A stretch of DNA of 64,000 nucleotides from Nocardia brasiliensis ATCC 700358 (GTDB taxonomy: Bacteria > Actinomycetota > Actinomycetes > Mycobacteriales > Mycobacteriaceae), in the NCBI RefSeq assembly GCF_000250675.2, contig NC_018681.1:5518001-5582000 (forward strand), read 5' to 3'. The notes under the pieces were generated by a model that made no database searches, had not been told where the DNA came from, and saw only the letters and a list, made by a program, of their open reading frames with translations. Positions within the stretch are counted from its first letter, which is position 1, and the number at the start of each line of letters is the position of its first letter. Below are positions 1 to 9,377 of this stretch, in pieces. The translations under genes and the position numbers were made by a program.

Positions 1-2
1 CC

Positions 3-839
3 GACACCTCACGCTGCGTCCGTCAGCGGGACGGTATTCCGGTCTTCGACTATCGGACGGATCCGGCGATACCGCGGGTGACACTGCTACAACTCGATAG
101 TGGGCACCCGCGCTGGCACAAGCATATCCACGAGTTCCCCGCGCTCGTATACGCACCGGGCGCTGGCGTAGTCGCTGTTGTGGCCGCCGGCCAAGTGATC
201 GAACCCGCCGCTCATCCCTTGGTCGAGCACGCTGTCGCGGTGTTCTTCGACCCCGCCGTACTCGGCGACGATACGAGCGCCCCTTGGTTTGCTCACCCGC
301 TGTTGTTTCCCTTCCAGCACCGGCAATCCGGCGGCTTGCTGCGGCTCGAACTCCCCACCGAATGTCGGCCGCGGTGGGATGTCACGATCGCGGCGATCGA
401 CACCGAGTTGACACGACAGGACAGCGGCTACCGACAGGCGGTTGCCGCACACCTCACGCTGCTGTTGGTCGATATCGCGCGGTTGGCTGCCGATGTGGTC
501 ACCGACCCACGCCGTGGTGCCGAACCCTTGCTTGTCGAGGTGTACGACCTCATCGAGGCGCGCTTCCGGCAACCATTTTCGCTGCGCGATATCGCAGATA
601 TGGTTGGTATGACGCCGGGGTACCTGACCAGTGTCGTCCGCGACCGCACGGGACGTACGGTCCAGCAGTGGATCATCGACCGGAGAATGACCGAGGCCCG
701 TCGCTTGTTGATCGACACCGACCTGCCAATCGCCGAAATAGCCCGCCGTGTCGGTATTCCCGACCCGGGCTACTTCACCAGGCTATTCCGTCGCGAGAAC
801 CACGCCTCGCCGCGGGCGTGGCGATCGATGTCCGAATGA
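3..839 (+). CDS. AraC-family transcriptional regulator (5' end outside window)
   Basis: A DNA-binding regulator. The last 100 or so residues form the AraC/XylS double helix-turn-helix: a first helix pair around 'LRDIADMVGMTPGYL' and a second around 'IAEIARRVGIPDPGYFTRLF'. The N-terminal half contains an HEFPALVYAPG stretch typical of the cupin-like effector domain. A GTG at 78 could start the protein, but the same frame is open with sensible sequence back to base 3 (it reads ...GIPVFDYRTD... before the GTG), and that stretch matches the usual start of this cupin fold, so the true start is probably outside the window. Its stop overlaps the 3' end of the convergent flavoprotein gene. The target is unknown; control of the neighbouring monooxygenase is possible but not shown. 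Confidence 0.85.
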   Translation, partial: DTSRCVRQRDGIPVFDYRTDPAIPRVTLLQLDSGHPRWHKHIHEFPALVYAPGAGVVAVVAAGQVIEPAAHPLVEHAVAVFFDPAVLGDDTSAPWFAHPLLFPFQHRQSGGLLRLELPTECRPRWDVTIAAIDTELTRQDSGYRQAVAAHLTLLLVDIARLAADVVTDPRRGAEPLLVEVYDLIEARFRQPFSLRDIADMVGMTPGYLTSVVRDRTGRTVQQWIIDRRMTEARRLLIDTDLPIAEIARRVGIPDPGYFTRLFRRENHASPRAWRSMSE

Positions 840-1971
840 GCGATGTGTCTGCCGCACGCGATCTTGCGAGTGTCGAGCAGTTCGACTGCCGTAACGAATT
901 CGGCCGGTCGGGTTCCACGGCCGACCGACGAACCACACCTTCCATCGAGCACGGCCTTGCGGTCCGCCACATCCAATCCCGGTCGAACACACCACCTGCG
1001 CTGGTGAGAATGCGTTCCGCATAGCGAAGCGCGCAGTGCACTGCGTTGTTGACTCCCTGAGCACCGCCGAGACCCCGCTCCCGGACGGCGTCGCCACCGC
1101 CGAGCATCAGCCGACCGGAAGGCAGCACACCGACCGGAATCCGCCTTCGAGGAATGACGTCACCGGTCATGGTGGCGCCGGGATCGATCAATTCGGCGTA
1201 CCGGTAGCGGTGCGAGATCCCTTCGGGCAGGAGTTCTTCTAGCACTGCCTGAGCGCGCCGCAACCGCTCGTAGGGTGCGTCGATGACCCCGAAAACGTCA
1301 AGGCTATCGCCGGGAACCGCTTCAAAAAGGAGTACCTCGCAGGCGCGTTCAGCGCCAGGCCTGCCGCTCAACGCGGTATAGGAAACAATCTCGCCGAGGC
1401 CCGGCAATACAAAACAACTCCCCATGCCCGAGGCACGCGGCCGGACACCGCTGAGGTACAGCACCGCAGTACGACGCACCGGGTCAGCAGGAGCCAAACG
1501 TCCGAGAGAAGGGAAGCACTCCATCAAATCGTGTGCACCGTGAGTTACCACAGTCAATTCGTGCTCCGCCGCCCAGTCGTCTATATTCTCACGACTCAGC
1601 TCATCGATGATCAGGTTTCCACCCATTCGAGCGTAAAGTTCTAACCAGCGCGCGAACACGGTTCGCTGATCGACGCTCTGCGCCGGTCGGACGAAATGTT
1701 GCGCCCACGCATGCACAGCGCGTTGTTCTACTACAACCGTCACGTCGATACCTCGGATCTTCGGCGCGGAATCTTGCCAGAAGCCGAGACCTAGATCGTT
1801 CTGGATGTCCAGGGTGGCCGAGAACTTCATCTGCGCGCCTGTCACCGAACCCGCGAGTAGGGAACCGGCCGACCGATCGGTGACCAGCGTGACCGGCCAC
1901 CCTCGTTGGAGAAGCTGATGCGCCAGTGAAAGCCCACATTCGCTCCCTCCCACAACCTGTACGTGCCGCAT
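775..1971 (-). CDS. StyA-like FAD-dependent monooxygenase, probable C-terminal frameshift
   Basis: A flavoprotein resembling the FAD-binding component of two-component styrene monooxygenases. It starts with a Rossmann motif (VGGSECG, a variant of GxGxxG) about eight residues in, and has the StyA-like segment with LLGGSVTGAQ-type FAD contacts and GLGGAQGVNNAVHC near residue 310, equivalent to the family's 'GQGAN' stretch. Length, about 400 residues, fits the family. The last 60 residues in this frame are unlike StyA and use rare codons, whereas the -1 frame from about 906 reads AEFVTAVELLDTRKIACGRH, a more natural tail. A one-base loss near 905-910 would explain this. No flavin reductase (StyB) is next to it. 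The substrate cannot be told from sequence. Confidence 0.75.
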   Translation of the reverse strand: MRHVQVVGGSECGLSLAHQLLQRGWPVTLVTDRSAGSLLAGSVTGAQMKFSATLDIQNDLGLGFWQDSAPKIRGIDVTVVVEQRAVHAWAQHFVRPAQSVDQRTVFARWLELYARMGGNLIIDELSRENIDDWAAEHELTVVTHGAHDLMECFPSLGRLAPADPVRRTAVLYLSGVRPRASGMGSCFVLPGLGEIVSYTALSGRPGAERACEVLLFEAVPGDSLDVFGVIDAPYERLRRAQAVLEELLPEGISHRYRYAELIDPGATMTGDVIPRRRIPVGVLPSGRLMLGGGDAVRERGLGGAQGVNNAVHCALRYAERILTSAGGVFDRDWMWRTARPCSMEGVVRRSAVEPDRPNSLRQSNCSTLARSRAADTSLIRTSIATPAARRGSRDGIAW

Positions 1972-2198
1972 TGCCTTCCGCCTTCGAGGTCGAGTCCGCT
2001 ACTAAGACAATCTCCCCACACAGCGAACCGCCAGCGCATCGGTGGCCGCACAGCAACTCCACCTATGTGCGATGGGCAGCCGCAGGTCAGGGCCACCGCG
2101 CCACACCGGACACGACACACGTACCGAGTACGCGACACCCACCGAGGAACGACGGAATCCGCGTGGCTTCGACCATGAAATGGGTAGGGTTGGCTACT

Positions 2199-4775
2199 GT
2201 GCCGAGAGCTGATGTAGATGCACTGGGTAATCCCCCGACTGCCGCGAACAATTTCGTAGGTCGCGGGCCCGAGTTGACACGAATCATTTCTCTCCTACTC
2301 GGCTCCGCACGCCTCATCACGCTGATCGGTCCCGGCGGCATCGGTAAGACTCGACTGGCCGGCGAAGCGATCCGCCGATACCAGAGGGCGAAGAACGACC
2401 CGGTTTACTGGGTGCGGCTGGCACGTATGCCACGAGACTCGAGCCGGGGATCCATCGAAGAAGAGGTCGCACAGTCGGTATTGGACGGCGATTTCTCTGC
2501 GCGGTCGACATTCGATGCGTTGGTCGCACGATTCATGACCGCCCATGCCGGCAGCGCACCGGAAACGGTCCTCGTGATGGACAACTGCGAACACGTCCTA
2601 GCCGGCGCGGGTGAACTCATCGCGGACCTCTTGGCGGCCGTGCCAACGTTGACGATCTTGGCGACGAGTAGAGCGGCTGTAGGCTGGGTCGACGAATATG
2701 CGGTAGTCGTGCCTCCACTCACCCGGCTCGAGTCCATCGCGCTGTTTCGACAACGCGCCGACCTCGTCGGCCAAGGCATCATCGAGGATGGGCAGATCTC
2801 GATGGTGACCTCGATCTGTCATCATCTTCATCACCACCCGCTGTACGTGCGCCTGGCCGCCGCGCGACTGCTGCGGCAGCCGCTCCCGATGATCTTGCAC
2901 GAGCTGAGCGGCAAGGCGGACGACAAGCGAATGTGGTGGGCAAATGGTCCGCGAGTGGGCACCGATCCGCGCCATCGAGCTGTCGGCGATGTCATCGCCT
3001 GGTCCTACGATCTCTGCGATGACCGAGAGCGGCTGTTGCTGGAGCGGATGTCGGTATTCGTCGCCGGATACGACGTGAATCCCGAGGAAGGGCGAGACAA
3101 CATTTCTGAGGTCGGCGTTGACATCTCGGCTGTACGGTCGATCTGCGCCGACGACGAGACCTTGGGTTCAGACGATATCGAACGGACGCTGGAGCGACTT
3201 GTCGATCAGTCGCTCGTCATCGCTCATATCGGCACAAACGAAGTTCGATACTCGCTATTGGAGAGCATCCGGCTCTTCGCGCAACGGAAGCTTCGCGAAC
3301 GGTCGGTCGATGACGCAGACGAGAACGCACGACTGGCCGAACGACACCTGCAGTACTACCACCAGCGTGTGCTAGAGGCTCGAGCCACCTGGTTCAGCCC
3401 AGCCGAACGTGCGCTGTTGGACTGGTCCAGAGCCGAGTGGGACAACATTCTGACCGCGATAGAGTTCAGCCTCACCGCGCGCGGACATGCAGCGACGGGG
3501 CTGGAGATATGCAGCGGGCTGATCGCGCTTCGTGCGCCCTTCCACAAAGGGTCCATCCGTATCACCCGACAGTGGACCGAACGCAGTTTGGCAGCAGCCC
3601 GGACAACATCGCGATGCCCAGCCGACCTCGAAATAGATGCGTTGGCGCAACTTGTGATGCTCACACTGTGCCAAGGCCAGCACGGTGCGGCAGGGCGATT
3701 TCTCGAAGACTGCATCGCAATTTGCCTACCGTCGAATCACTCCGGAGGTCCGTGGCGTGATACCGCCGAGACCGATATCGGCCTGCCGGCACCCGCGGAG
3801 TTCGCGTGGGGCGCGGAGCTCATGCTGACCCACCGGGATCCGCGCGCGATAGCAGTTCTGCAGCGGGCACGACGAAAATATGACGAATCAGGTGATACCG
3901 GCGGCTCCGCAACGAGCGATCTATTCGCCGCAGTAGCTGCCGCCTTGCTTGGGACAGCGCAGCAGGCCTTCGATAACGCTCAAAGAATTCGTGATCGCTC
4001 TACGAAATCTGGCGCGCTGTGGACGAAATCCTGGGCTGAGATGGTCTGGGCACTGGCGTTGACCATGCATGGTCGACCCGAGGAGGCACTCGAATTCGTA
4101 CGCAATGCACTCGAATACCAGGTATCCAGTGGCGATCAATGGGGTGCGCTCTGGGCCGTAGAATTCAGAATATGGTCGCTCGCGCACATGATTTCCGATA
4201 TGAAGCACGATCCCGACTGTCCGACCGACCGACTCCGATCCCTCGCCGCGGAGGCCGCGCTGCTGATGGGCGGTACTCGTACCCTCCGGGCTCGACTCGG
4301 AATCGGCCTTGGACTCCGACTCGAAGCCAACGAGTTGGGACTGTTCGGACATGAAACGCTCAAGGCCATCGAGTCCGCGCTGCAAGTACTCGGACGTGAG
4401 CAATTCAATGCGGCCGTGGCTCGCGGTACAAAGCTGCGACCGGATCACGCCGAGGTACAGCGACTGGTCCTCGGCACACTGCAAGCCACACACTCAGCCT
4501 CCACGCAAACGACCACCGAGCCACCCCGGTGGGCCAGCCTGTCAGCCGCCGAGCGCGAGGTGGCCATCTTGGCCGCAGCGGGTTGGACCAACAGCAGCGT
4601 CGCAGCTCGCCGCGGCAGCTCCATCAAGACCGTCGACGCTCAAGTCGCGGCGATACTCCGCAAACTGGAAATCACCGCCCGTGGCGACATCGTTCGCCAG
4701 GTACCCCAGGAAAGACTCGAGCAGGTGCGCATCGAGGCGGCGCGTCGGCCCGGGCGCCAGCGCAGAAGTTCATAG
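2199..4775 (+). CDS. Large LuxR-family ATPase regulator (NB-ARC/LAL-like)
   Basis: A transcription regulator of about 858 residues. The N-terminus carries FVGRGPEL followed by a P-loop (GPGGIGKTRL, near residues 42-52) and a Walker B-like VLVMDNCEH near 124-132, typical of the AfsR/SARP-like ATPases of actinobacteria. A long helical middle probably forms tetratricopeptide-like repeats. The last 65 residues are a LuxR/GerE helix-turn-helix (LSAAEREVAILAAAGWTNSS ... VAAILRKLEI). I chose GTG at 2199 because family members begin shortly before the FVGR motif and an AGGGTTGG lies just upstream; ATG at 2175 is the alternative. The frame is open back to 1926, overlapping the divergent StyA-like gene, but that part looks like its shadow. 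Target unknown. Confidence 0.87.
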   Translation: MPRADVDALGNPPTAANNFVGRGPELTRIISLLLGSARLITLIGPGGIGKTRLAGEAIRRYQRAKNDPVYWVRLARMPRDSSRGSIEEEVAQSVLDGDFSARSTFDALVARFMTAHAGSAPETVLVMDNCEHVLAGAGELIADLLAAVPTLTILATSRAAVGWVDEYAVVVPPLTRLESIALFRQRADLVGQGIIEDGQISMVTSICHHLHHHPLYVRLAAARLLRQPLPMILHELSGKADDKRMWWANGPRVGTDPRHRAVGDVIAWSYDLCDDRERLLLERMSVFVAGYDVNPEEGRDNISEVGVDISAVRSICADDETLGSDDIERTLERLVDQSLVIAHIGTNEVRYSLLESIRLFAQRKLRERSVDDADENARLAERHLQYYHQRVLEARATWFSPAERALLDWSRAEWDNILTAIEFSLTARGHAATGLEICSGLIALRAPFHKGSIRITRQWTERSLAAARTTSRCPADLEIDALAQLVMLTLCQGQHGAAGRFLEDCIAICLPSNHSGGPWRDTAETDIGLPAPAEFAWGAELMLTHRDPRAIAVLQRARRKYDESGDTGGSATSDLFAAVAAALLGTAQQAFDNAQRIRDRSTKSGALWTKSWAEMVWALALTMHGRPEEALEFVRNALEYQVSSGDQWGALWAVEFRIWSLAHMISDMKHDPDCPTDRLRSLAAEAALLMGGTRTLRARLGIGLGLRLEANELGLFGHETLKAIESALQVLGREQFNAAVARGTKLRPDHAEVQRLVLGTLQATHSASTQTTTEPPRWASLSAAEREVAILAAAGWTNSSVAARRGSSIKTVDAQVAAILRKLEITARGDIVRQVPQERLEQVRIEAARRPGRQRRSS

Positions 4776-4832
4776 GTCGGGTGCAGCGTAATCCGTTAAA
4801 CAGCGATTAGTTCGTGTGCAAGTGGCCGCTGG

Positions 4833-5579
4833 TCACCAGATCTGGAGAATGGCCGCGACCAAGGCGCTCGCCGCTACCGCGCCCCGCAGTAGCAGATCGG
4901 GCATCCGTCTAGCGACTCGCGACCCGAGGTAGCCCCCGACGACGCTAGCGACGCCCAAGGCCATCACGGCAAGCCAATCAACAGGGCCCCACAGGACGAA
5001 AAGCATTGTCGCGGTAAGGTTAACTGAGAGTACAACCATGACCTTGAGAGCGTTCGCGCGCTGCACACCGCCCATGAGGGTAGTGACATAGGCTGAGACC
5101 AGAAGCGGTCCGACACCAGCTCCAAAATAGCCACCATAGATCGCGAGAAAAAAGGTCACTACGATGGCGGCTCGCGGGCGATCGATCGATTCGCCGGTCC
5201 TGGAAACCCATTGAACCAGTGATGGGCCCGCAAGAACGAGTACCGCCGCACCAATCAATAGAGAGGGGATCGCCGCCTCGAATGCACGCTCACCGAGCAG
5301 CAAGAGCAGCCCCCCTCCCGCCGCACCTCCCGAACCGCCGGCTACAGCCAATCCGAGTGCAATCTCCCTCTCCGATTTCAGCTTGTCTCGATATCCGAGG
5401 CTGCCCCCGAGGGTCGTCGGCATCACCATCCCTACAGTATTTGTGACATTCGCCGCCACTGGCGAATACCCTGCCGCCAGGAGGATCGGAAACGACAACA
5501 GCGACGGCGAACCAGCTGTGGAAGCTACAACCCCGCACACGAATCCGAGAGGAATCAACAGCAAAACGCCAAAGTCCAA
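4833..5579 (-). CDS. TSUP (TauE/SafE) family membrane permease
   Basis: An integral membrane protein of 248 residues with about eight hydrophobic segments in two homologous halves. The family markers are visible: GFVCGVVASTAGSPSLLSFP at the start, an N-terminal AANVTN...G...GY segment, and a second half with YGGYFGAGVGPLL. TSUP proteins export or import small anions such as sulfite or sulfonates; which one cannot be read from sequence. It converges with the LuxR regulator. A perfect 10-bp inverted repeat lies about 60-90 bases upstream of its start and may be its operator; the TetR gene 0.8 kb further up is one candidate to bind it, which is inference only. Confidence 0.88.
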   Translation of the reverse strand: MDFGVLLLIPLGFVCGVVASTAGSPSLLSFPILLAAGYSPVAANVTNTVGMVMPTTLGGSLGYRDKLKSEREIALGLAVAGGSGGAAGGGLLLLLGERAFEAAIPSLLIGAAVLVLAGPSLVQWVSRTGESIDRPRAAIVVTFFLAIYGGYFGAGVGPLLVSAYVTTLMGGVQRANALKVMVVLSVNLTATMLFVLWGPVDWLAVMALGVASVVGGYLGSRVARRMPDLLLRGAVAASALVAAILQIW

Positions 5580-5637
5580 CAGCTTAGCTTTCTACTCGAA
5601 CGATAGAGTCCGAACTTCTCCATATTTAGCAGCGTAT

Positions 5638-5670
5638 AAGCATTATCAACAACAGAAAATGATAATGCTT
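5638..5670. promoter_or_regulatory. Inverted repeat upstream of the TSUP permease
   Basis: AAGCATTATC (5638-5647), 13-base AT-rich spacer, GATAATGCTT (5661-5670): perfect 10-bp arms in an AT-rich island within GC-rich DNA. It sits 59-91 bases before the minus-strand permease start, where a promoter or operator is expected. No binding protein is shown. Confidence 0.5.
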
Positions 5671-6009
5671 CCCCACACAGGGAAGCCCAGCGGAGGAAGG
5701 GATCGACTCCGAGTACGAATTCAATAGCGTCACCTGCCGAGCCCGCGAGCGATTACCCCTAACCCGGGTCGAATCACCGAGCTTGCGGTACAACAACATT
5801 GGCCACATAGCCGAAACCGAGCAGGTACGACCGGACCGCGCCAACTCAATGTGGCGCAACACTCTCGTCCGCGCGCTCGATCTCGCCCTGCGCGCGGCTG
5901 CCCCACACGGCGATCAATCAGTCTGGACGTTGACGAGCTACGGGACGTACTCGTTGGCAGCATCCCGAGCGAACAGCCCGGCTGAGTTGAGCAATCCAGT
6001 GATCGCGCC
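5671..6009. other. Gap with no supported gene
   Basis: About 340 bases between the inverted repeat and the small minus-strand gene. Several open frames cross it but all have arginine- and serine-rich shadow composition and no ribosome binding site; I see nothing else in it. Confidence 0.4.
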
Positions 6010-6351
6010 CTACATGTACTGCGCAATGTTGCCGACGTGGCGCATACTTGGGGGCACATTGCCGGTTCGAGCGATCTTCGCCAGTTCGCTGGCGGCCTTG
6101 GAGAGAGCGTCCATGTCAGGTTCCGCCTCACCGGAAACCAACATCGCGGCTAGTGCCAGGCTGCGGGCAGGGCACCACTCTAAGGTGACGCCACCGCCCT
6201 CGCTCACCGCGAAATAGTCGACCTGGACCTTTGCTCCTCGTCGGTCCGGGGCGTTGTCGGTACCCAGATAGGCAGGCAATCCAGCCCACCGCAGCTCGGA
6301 AACGACTCGCTCTGCCGCCAGCTGTCGATGCGACAAGACTTCTCGTGACAC
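6010..6351 (-). CDS. Hypothetical protein, 113 residues
   Basis: A small soluble protein I do not recognise. It has a helical first part (LAAERVVSELRWAGLPAYLG), a middle that looks like beta strands (KVQVDYFAVSEGGGVTLEW) and a helical end. The composition is balanced rather than arginine-rich, and it agrees with small unknown proteins seen in Nocardia-type genomes. It lies just downstream of the TetR gene on the same strand (gap about 60 bases), so the two may be co-transcribed. Confidence is moderate because the ribosome binding site is weak. Confidence 0.5.
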   Translation of the reverse strand: MSREVLSHRQLAAERVVSELRWAGLPAYLGTDNAPDRRGAKVQVDYFAVSEGGGVTLEWCPARSLALAAMLVSGEAEPDMDALSKAASELAKIARTGNVPPSMRHVGNIAQYM

Positions 6352-6410
6352 CCTGAGCAGTCAAGGAACTCACCGGACGCACCGAAACGAGCCACCGGCA
6401 TATCGCCGCG

Positions 6411-6998
6411 TTAGCTCGTCGAATACTGGGCGAGCAGCGCGTCGAGTACCGCTCCCGCCTGTTTCGGTGGCCCTTCTGGGCCATAGACCTGAGCGCCCGT
6501 ATACATACCTTCGATCACCAATACAAGTTGATCCGCGAGCAACTCCGACGCGGACGATGGGGCGCACTCACTCAGCTCGCCCGTAAGCTGACCAACCTGG
6601 TCGCGAAACCACCGTTTGCACCCTACTGCCCGCTGATATACCGGCGAGCTACGATCGGGAAATTCCGATAACAGCAGGATCAAAGGACAACCTCGGCCTT
6701 CGTGTGTACGTATTTGCTTCGAAATGGCCTCGAACAGTGCGATTATCCGCTCCCGCGGGCTACCGATTTCATTTGATGTGACGTCCGAGAACCATTCTTG
6801 ATACCGCATGCAAACATCATCTACATACGCCAACAGCAACTCATCCTTTGAGCCAAAAAGGCCATACATGCCTGCGGGAGACATTCCCGCACCAGCTGTG
6901 ATCTCGCATACCGAAGTAGTTCGAGCACCTTGCCAGTAGAAGAGATGTCTGGCCGCTATCAACACTTGCTTGGTTGTTTTCATTGAGGGACGTGGCAT
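6411..6998 (-). CDS. TetR/AcrR-family transcriptional repressor
   Basis: 195 residues, normal TetR length. The N-terminal helix-turn-helix is clear: VLIAARHLFYWQGARTTSV followed by EITAGAGMSPAGMYGLFGSK, the recognition helix with the usual YxLFGSK ending. The C-terminal ligand-binding part has GRGCPLILLLSEF, close to the TetR_C subclass with a GCP motif. An internal ATG at 6983 is an alternative start. Target genes are unknown; the permease downstream on the same strand is a candidate. Confidence 0.88.
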   Translation of the reverse strand: MPRPSMKTTKQVLIAARHLFYWQGARTTSVCEITAGAGMSPAGMYGLFGSKDELLLAYVDDVCMRYQEWFSDVTSNEIGSPRERIIALFEAISKQIRTHEGRGCPLILLLSEFPDRSSPVYQRAVGCKRWFRDQVGQLTGELSECAPSSASELLADQLVLVIEGMYTGAQVYGPEGPPKQAGAVLDALLAQYSTS

Positions 6999-7179
6999 AA
7001 GTATCTCACGTTTAGTGATGCCGCCTGCTCAGCCTTGAACGAGGGTCAGTGCTTACACCGGCTCTCGGCGCAGACGGTTGCGACATCACGTCGTACTTCG
7101 ATCGTGGAAGAAAGTCCGATGCTATCCGCTTCACAGGCCAACGGAACCACACCCTTACCTGTACCGGGAAGAGTTCTAT

Positions 7180-7365
7180 ATGCGCACGCCGCCAACATCA
7201 GGCCGCTTCCGCCTTCCCAGCCACGGGACTATCAAGGCTAGGCACTGCGTGTCGTGCACTACATTCGGCGGCGACGCTCTGCGAGCCGCAGAGTTGATCG
7301 TTGCACTTGAAGATCGTTGGGAATCGGCTGAGCCCGGCCCCAAGTTAGCAAGATTAGGGTGTTGA
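7180..7365 (+). CDS. Possible 61-residue protein upstream of the Rpf-like gene
   Basis: A short reading frame starting at ATG 7180 with a GGGAAGAG ribosome binding site (7166-7173, spacing 6). It has a CVSC pair and an amphipathic helix ([16 protein letters not shown]). Its TGA (7363-7365) is 2 bases before the Rpf-like ATG, which would couple translation of the two. I do not recognise the protein, and it may be chance. Confidence 0.33.
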   Translation: MRTPPTSGRFRLPSHGTIKARHCVSCTTFGGDALRAAELIVALEDRWESAEPGPKLARLGC

Positions 7366-7367
7366 TT

Positions 7368-7946
7368 ATGAGCGGGCGACACCGCAAGAAAATCTCGGAC
7401 CACCGCGCCCTCGCGAGGATCGCAATCATAGGCTCGGTACTTGGCAGTGGCGGTGCTGCGTTCGCCGGTAACGCGGTAGCCGCGACTCAGCAGGACTGGA
7501 ATGACCTCGCCGAATGCGAATCGGGCGGCAATTGGGCAACAAATACAGGCAATGGCTACTATGGCGGCCTGCAGATAGCGCCCGGCACTTGGGCTGCCTA
7601 CGGTGGTCACCAGTACGGCGCGAGCGCTGACAAAGCCACCCCTGAGCAGCAGATCGAGGTAGCGGAGCGGATACTTGCGGCGCAGACCTGGGGTGCTTGG
7701 CCAGCTTGTTCGGCATCTTTGGGGTTGCAGAGCAAGGTGGGCGAGCAGGATGGCCCGCAAGATTGGCCTTCGGAGCAGGAAGGGAGCAAGGTCCCCTCGA
7801 TGACTGATTCCGAGAACAGCACCCAGCCCGACGACGCTCACGCAATCGTTGATCGCATCCACCGCACACTGGCCGAAGCGCAGTCGCTCGGTATCACCGT
7901 TCCGCAGCCTGTTCTAGAGGCATTGAATGCAATCACGTTGACGTGA
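7368..7946 (+). CDS. Secreted Rpf-like transglycosylase domain protein
   Basis: 192 residues. An N-terminal signal peptide (basic MSGRHRKK start, hydrophobic [20 protein letters not shown]) is followed by the resuscitation-promoting-factor domain: [13 protein letters not shown] with the catalytic glutamate in ECESG, then [17 protein letters not shown] and the WGAWPACS ending that supplies the disulfide cysteines. Such enzymes cleave peptidoglycan glycan strands outside the cell and support growth resumption. The roughly 80-residue tail is acidic and has a helical end ([17 protein letters not shown]). ATG 7368 is preferred over GTG 7359 since AGGG lies 9 bases before it. Confidence 0.88.
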   Translation: MSGRHRKKISDHRALARIAIIGSVLGSGGAAFAGNAVAATQQDWNDLAECESGGNWATNTGNGYYGGLQIAPGTWAAYGGHQYGASADKATPEQQIEVAERILAAQTWGAWPACSASLGLQSKVGEQDGPQDWPSEQEGSKVPSMTDSENSTQPDDAHAIVDRIHRTLAEAQSLGITVPQPVLEALNAITLT

Positions 7947-8318
7947 GAGCGGCAGTAGCTATTCCAGGACAGCGGTATTGGATTCGAGGCGTTGGCGTTG
8001 CGGTCGGCCGAGAAAGAGCTGCCTTTGATACCGCACAGCTGGCAGCATGTGCTCGGACAGGCCACAACCAAATCTCCACGTTGGGCTGAGTGGGGTTCTC
8101 CACGCCGCCGAACACTTTCGTTGCTTCGGAGCTCAGGAAGTTCGGTACCTCGACGGACGTTCTCATTCTCACTGAGCAGCCGCGACATACTCCGGGTCAC
8201 CACCAGTAGAGAGATTAGCCTGACTCAAAGGCGCGGCGCTGCGTCGACTGAACTCCCATCGGGCGACTTCGCGAACTGGGCAGTTCCAACTCCTGCCAGT
8301 CCTGTTCGGGTTCAATTT
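7947..8318. other. Gap with no supported gene
   Basis: About 370 bases. A minus-strand stretch near 7933-8172 reads VEVPNFLSSEATKVFGGVEN, which looks protein-like, but has no convincing start and breaks down after 60 residues; it may be a remnant linked to the SUKH-like gene. Nothing else seen. Confidence 0.35.
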
Positions 8319-9011
8319 CTAATCTATCGAGATGATGAGAGCACCATGCCCGGGGATGCCGAGCGTCCATTGCTCGAACTCCGGCGGCCACCACGAGTCG
8401 CTAGCGAGTGCTGGGGGGTCCCATAAAGCCAGTGTTTGTTGAGCTTCCTCCAGTATTACGATGAGAGGCTTGAGCGCGATCAACCGGCTCATTTGACTAT
8501 ACAGACCTTGCCCTGGGAGGGTTTGGAAAATGTCGCGCGATTTCCTCACAGTCTGGTCGATACATCCAGAGAAGGCGATGAATCGAACGATGTCACTATT
8601 CACGAATATCAGTTCTGGCCGTACCATACTGTCTGATATCGCCCAGATCTCATGGGTCGATTTTTCTATCCCAAAGACCCAACCGGCACTATGATGCATG
8701 AATACAAGAAACTGGCGGTCTGCAACCAAGATCGGAGCCAGCATCTCCCCGCCCGTGCATTTCGAGTAATTTCCTTCCGCGAACGAAATATCGATGGGCA
8801 GGCCCATTGTACACAATGCGTCGACTGTCGACTCATCCAATTCTGCCAGCGATTGCGAAGAAACAAGCTCCAGTCGCCCGTTCCATAATGCACGTATTGA
8901 TGCAGCAGTCAATTGACCGACTTCACTACCATTTGAAATGTTCGACAAGGATATCTCCATCATTTCATCATTCAGTCGCCGTAGATTGCTCATCGCGCGG
9001 GTAGTCGTCAC
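8319..9011 (-). CDS. SUKH-4-like immunity protein
   Basis: 230 residues. The segment around LCTMGLPIDI, FLVFMHHSAGWVFGIEK and EIWAISD, then FVNSDIVRFIAFSGCID, follows the order of the SUKH-4 immunity fold (a 'GLP' start, a strand reporting value or state, 'VNSS' before a helical end). SUKH-4 proteins neutralise nucleic-acid-targeting toxins of polymorphic toxin systems inside the cell. No toxin gene is adjacent. Base composition is clearly more AT-rich than the neighbours, suggesting recent transfer. GTG 9011 follows GAAGGGA closely; ATG at 8993 is an alternative start. Confidence 0.6.
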   Translation of the reverse strand: MTTTRAMSNLRRLNDEMMEISLSNISNGSEVGQLTAASIRALWNGRLELVSSQSLAELDESTVDALCTMGLPIDISFAEGNYSKCTGGEMLAPILVADRQFLVFMHHSAGWVFGIEKSTHEIWAISDSMVRPELIFVNSDIVRFIAFSGCIDQTVRKSRDIFQTLPGQGLYSQMSRLIALKPLIVILEEAQQTLALWDPPALASDSWWPPEFEQWTLGIPGHGALIISID

Positions 9012-9377
9012 TCCCTTCGGCGACCTCCCTTGTCGTTAAATCTGCGCCGAAGCTCCACGGCGCAGGCCTGGTCTGCGAGGTCCGTGTCCATCGTTTCGGT
9101 GCACCGCATCCGGTATGTCACTCATCTGACGCCGTCCTCGGATTGTGATCGGCTGCGAGGCCCGATCGACCAACGGTCGTGTCATCCTTACCTAGCGAAA
9201 ACGATCCCGCTGTGGCCGCATCCAACCTATACACAGACGCTCGTATTCGGACTTCCCACAGGTGACGACTGTGCGCAATCCGGTCATCGGCGTGCCGGAC
9301 GCGCGGCGGACTGGATTCTGCTCGTGTTCGGATTAGGCTGGCGTTTCCCGGTTTCGGACTGAACAGAAGGAGTTGTT
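9012..9377. other. Region upstream of lsr2, no gene
   Basis: About 365 bases between the divergent SUKH-like gene and lsr2. It should hold both promoters, but I cannot point to a confident -10/-35 pair. The lsr2 ribosome binding site AAGGAG is at 9367-9372. Confidence 0.4.

Noticed and set aside
284..1024. Long + strand frame with many cysteines and arginines
   Set aside because: Arginine-rich, low-complexity composition; it is the out-of-frame shadow of the AraC and flavoprotein genes.
7176..7862. Minus-strand frame of 228 residues antisense to the Rpf-like gene
   Set aside because: The + strand has a signal peptide and the complete Rpf domain; the antisense frame lacks any motif.
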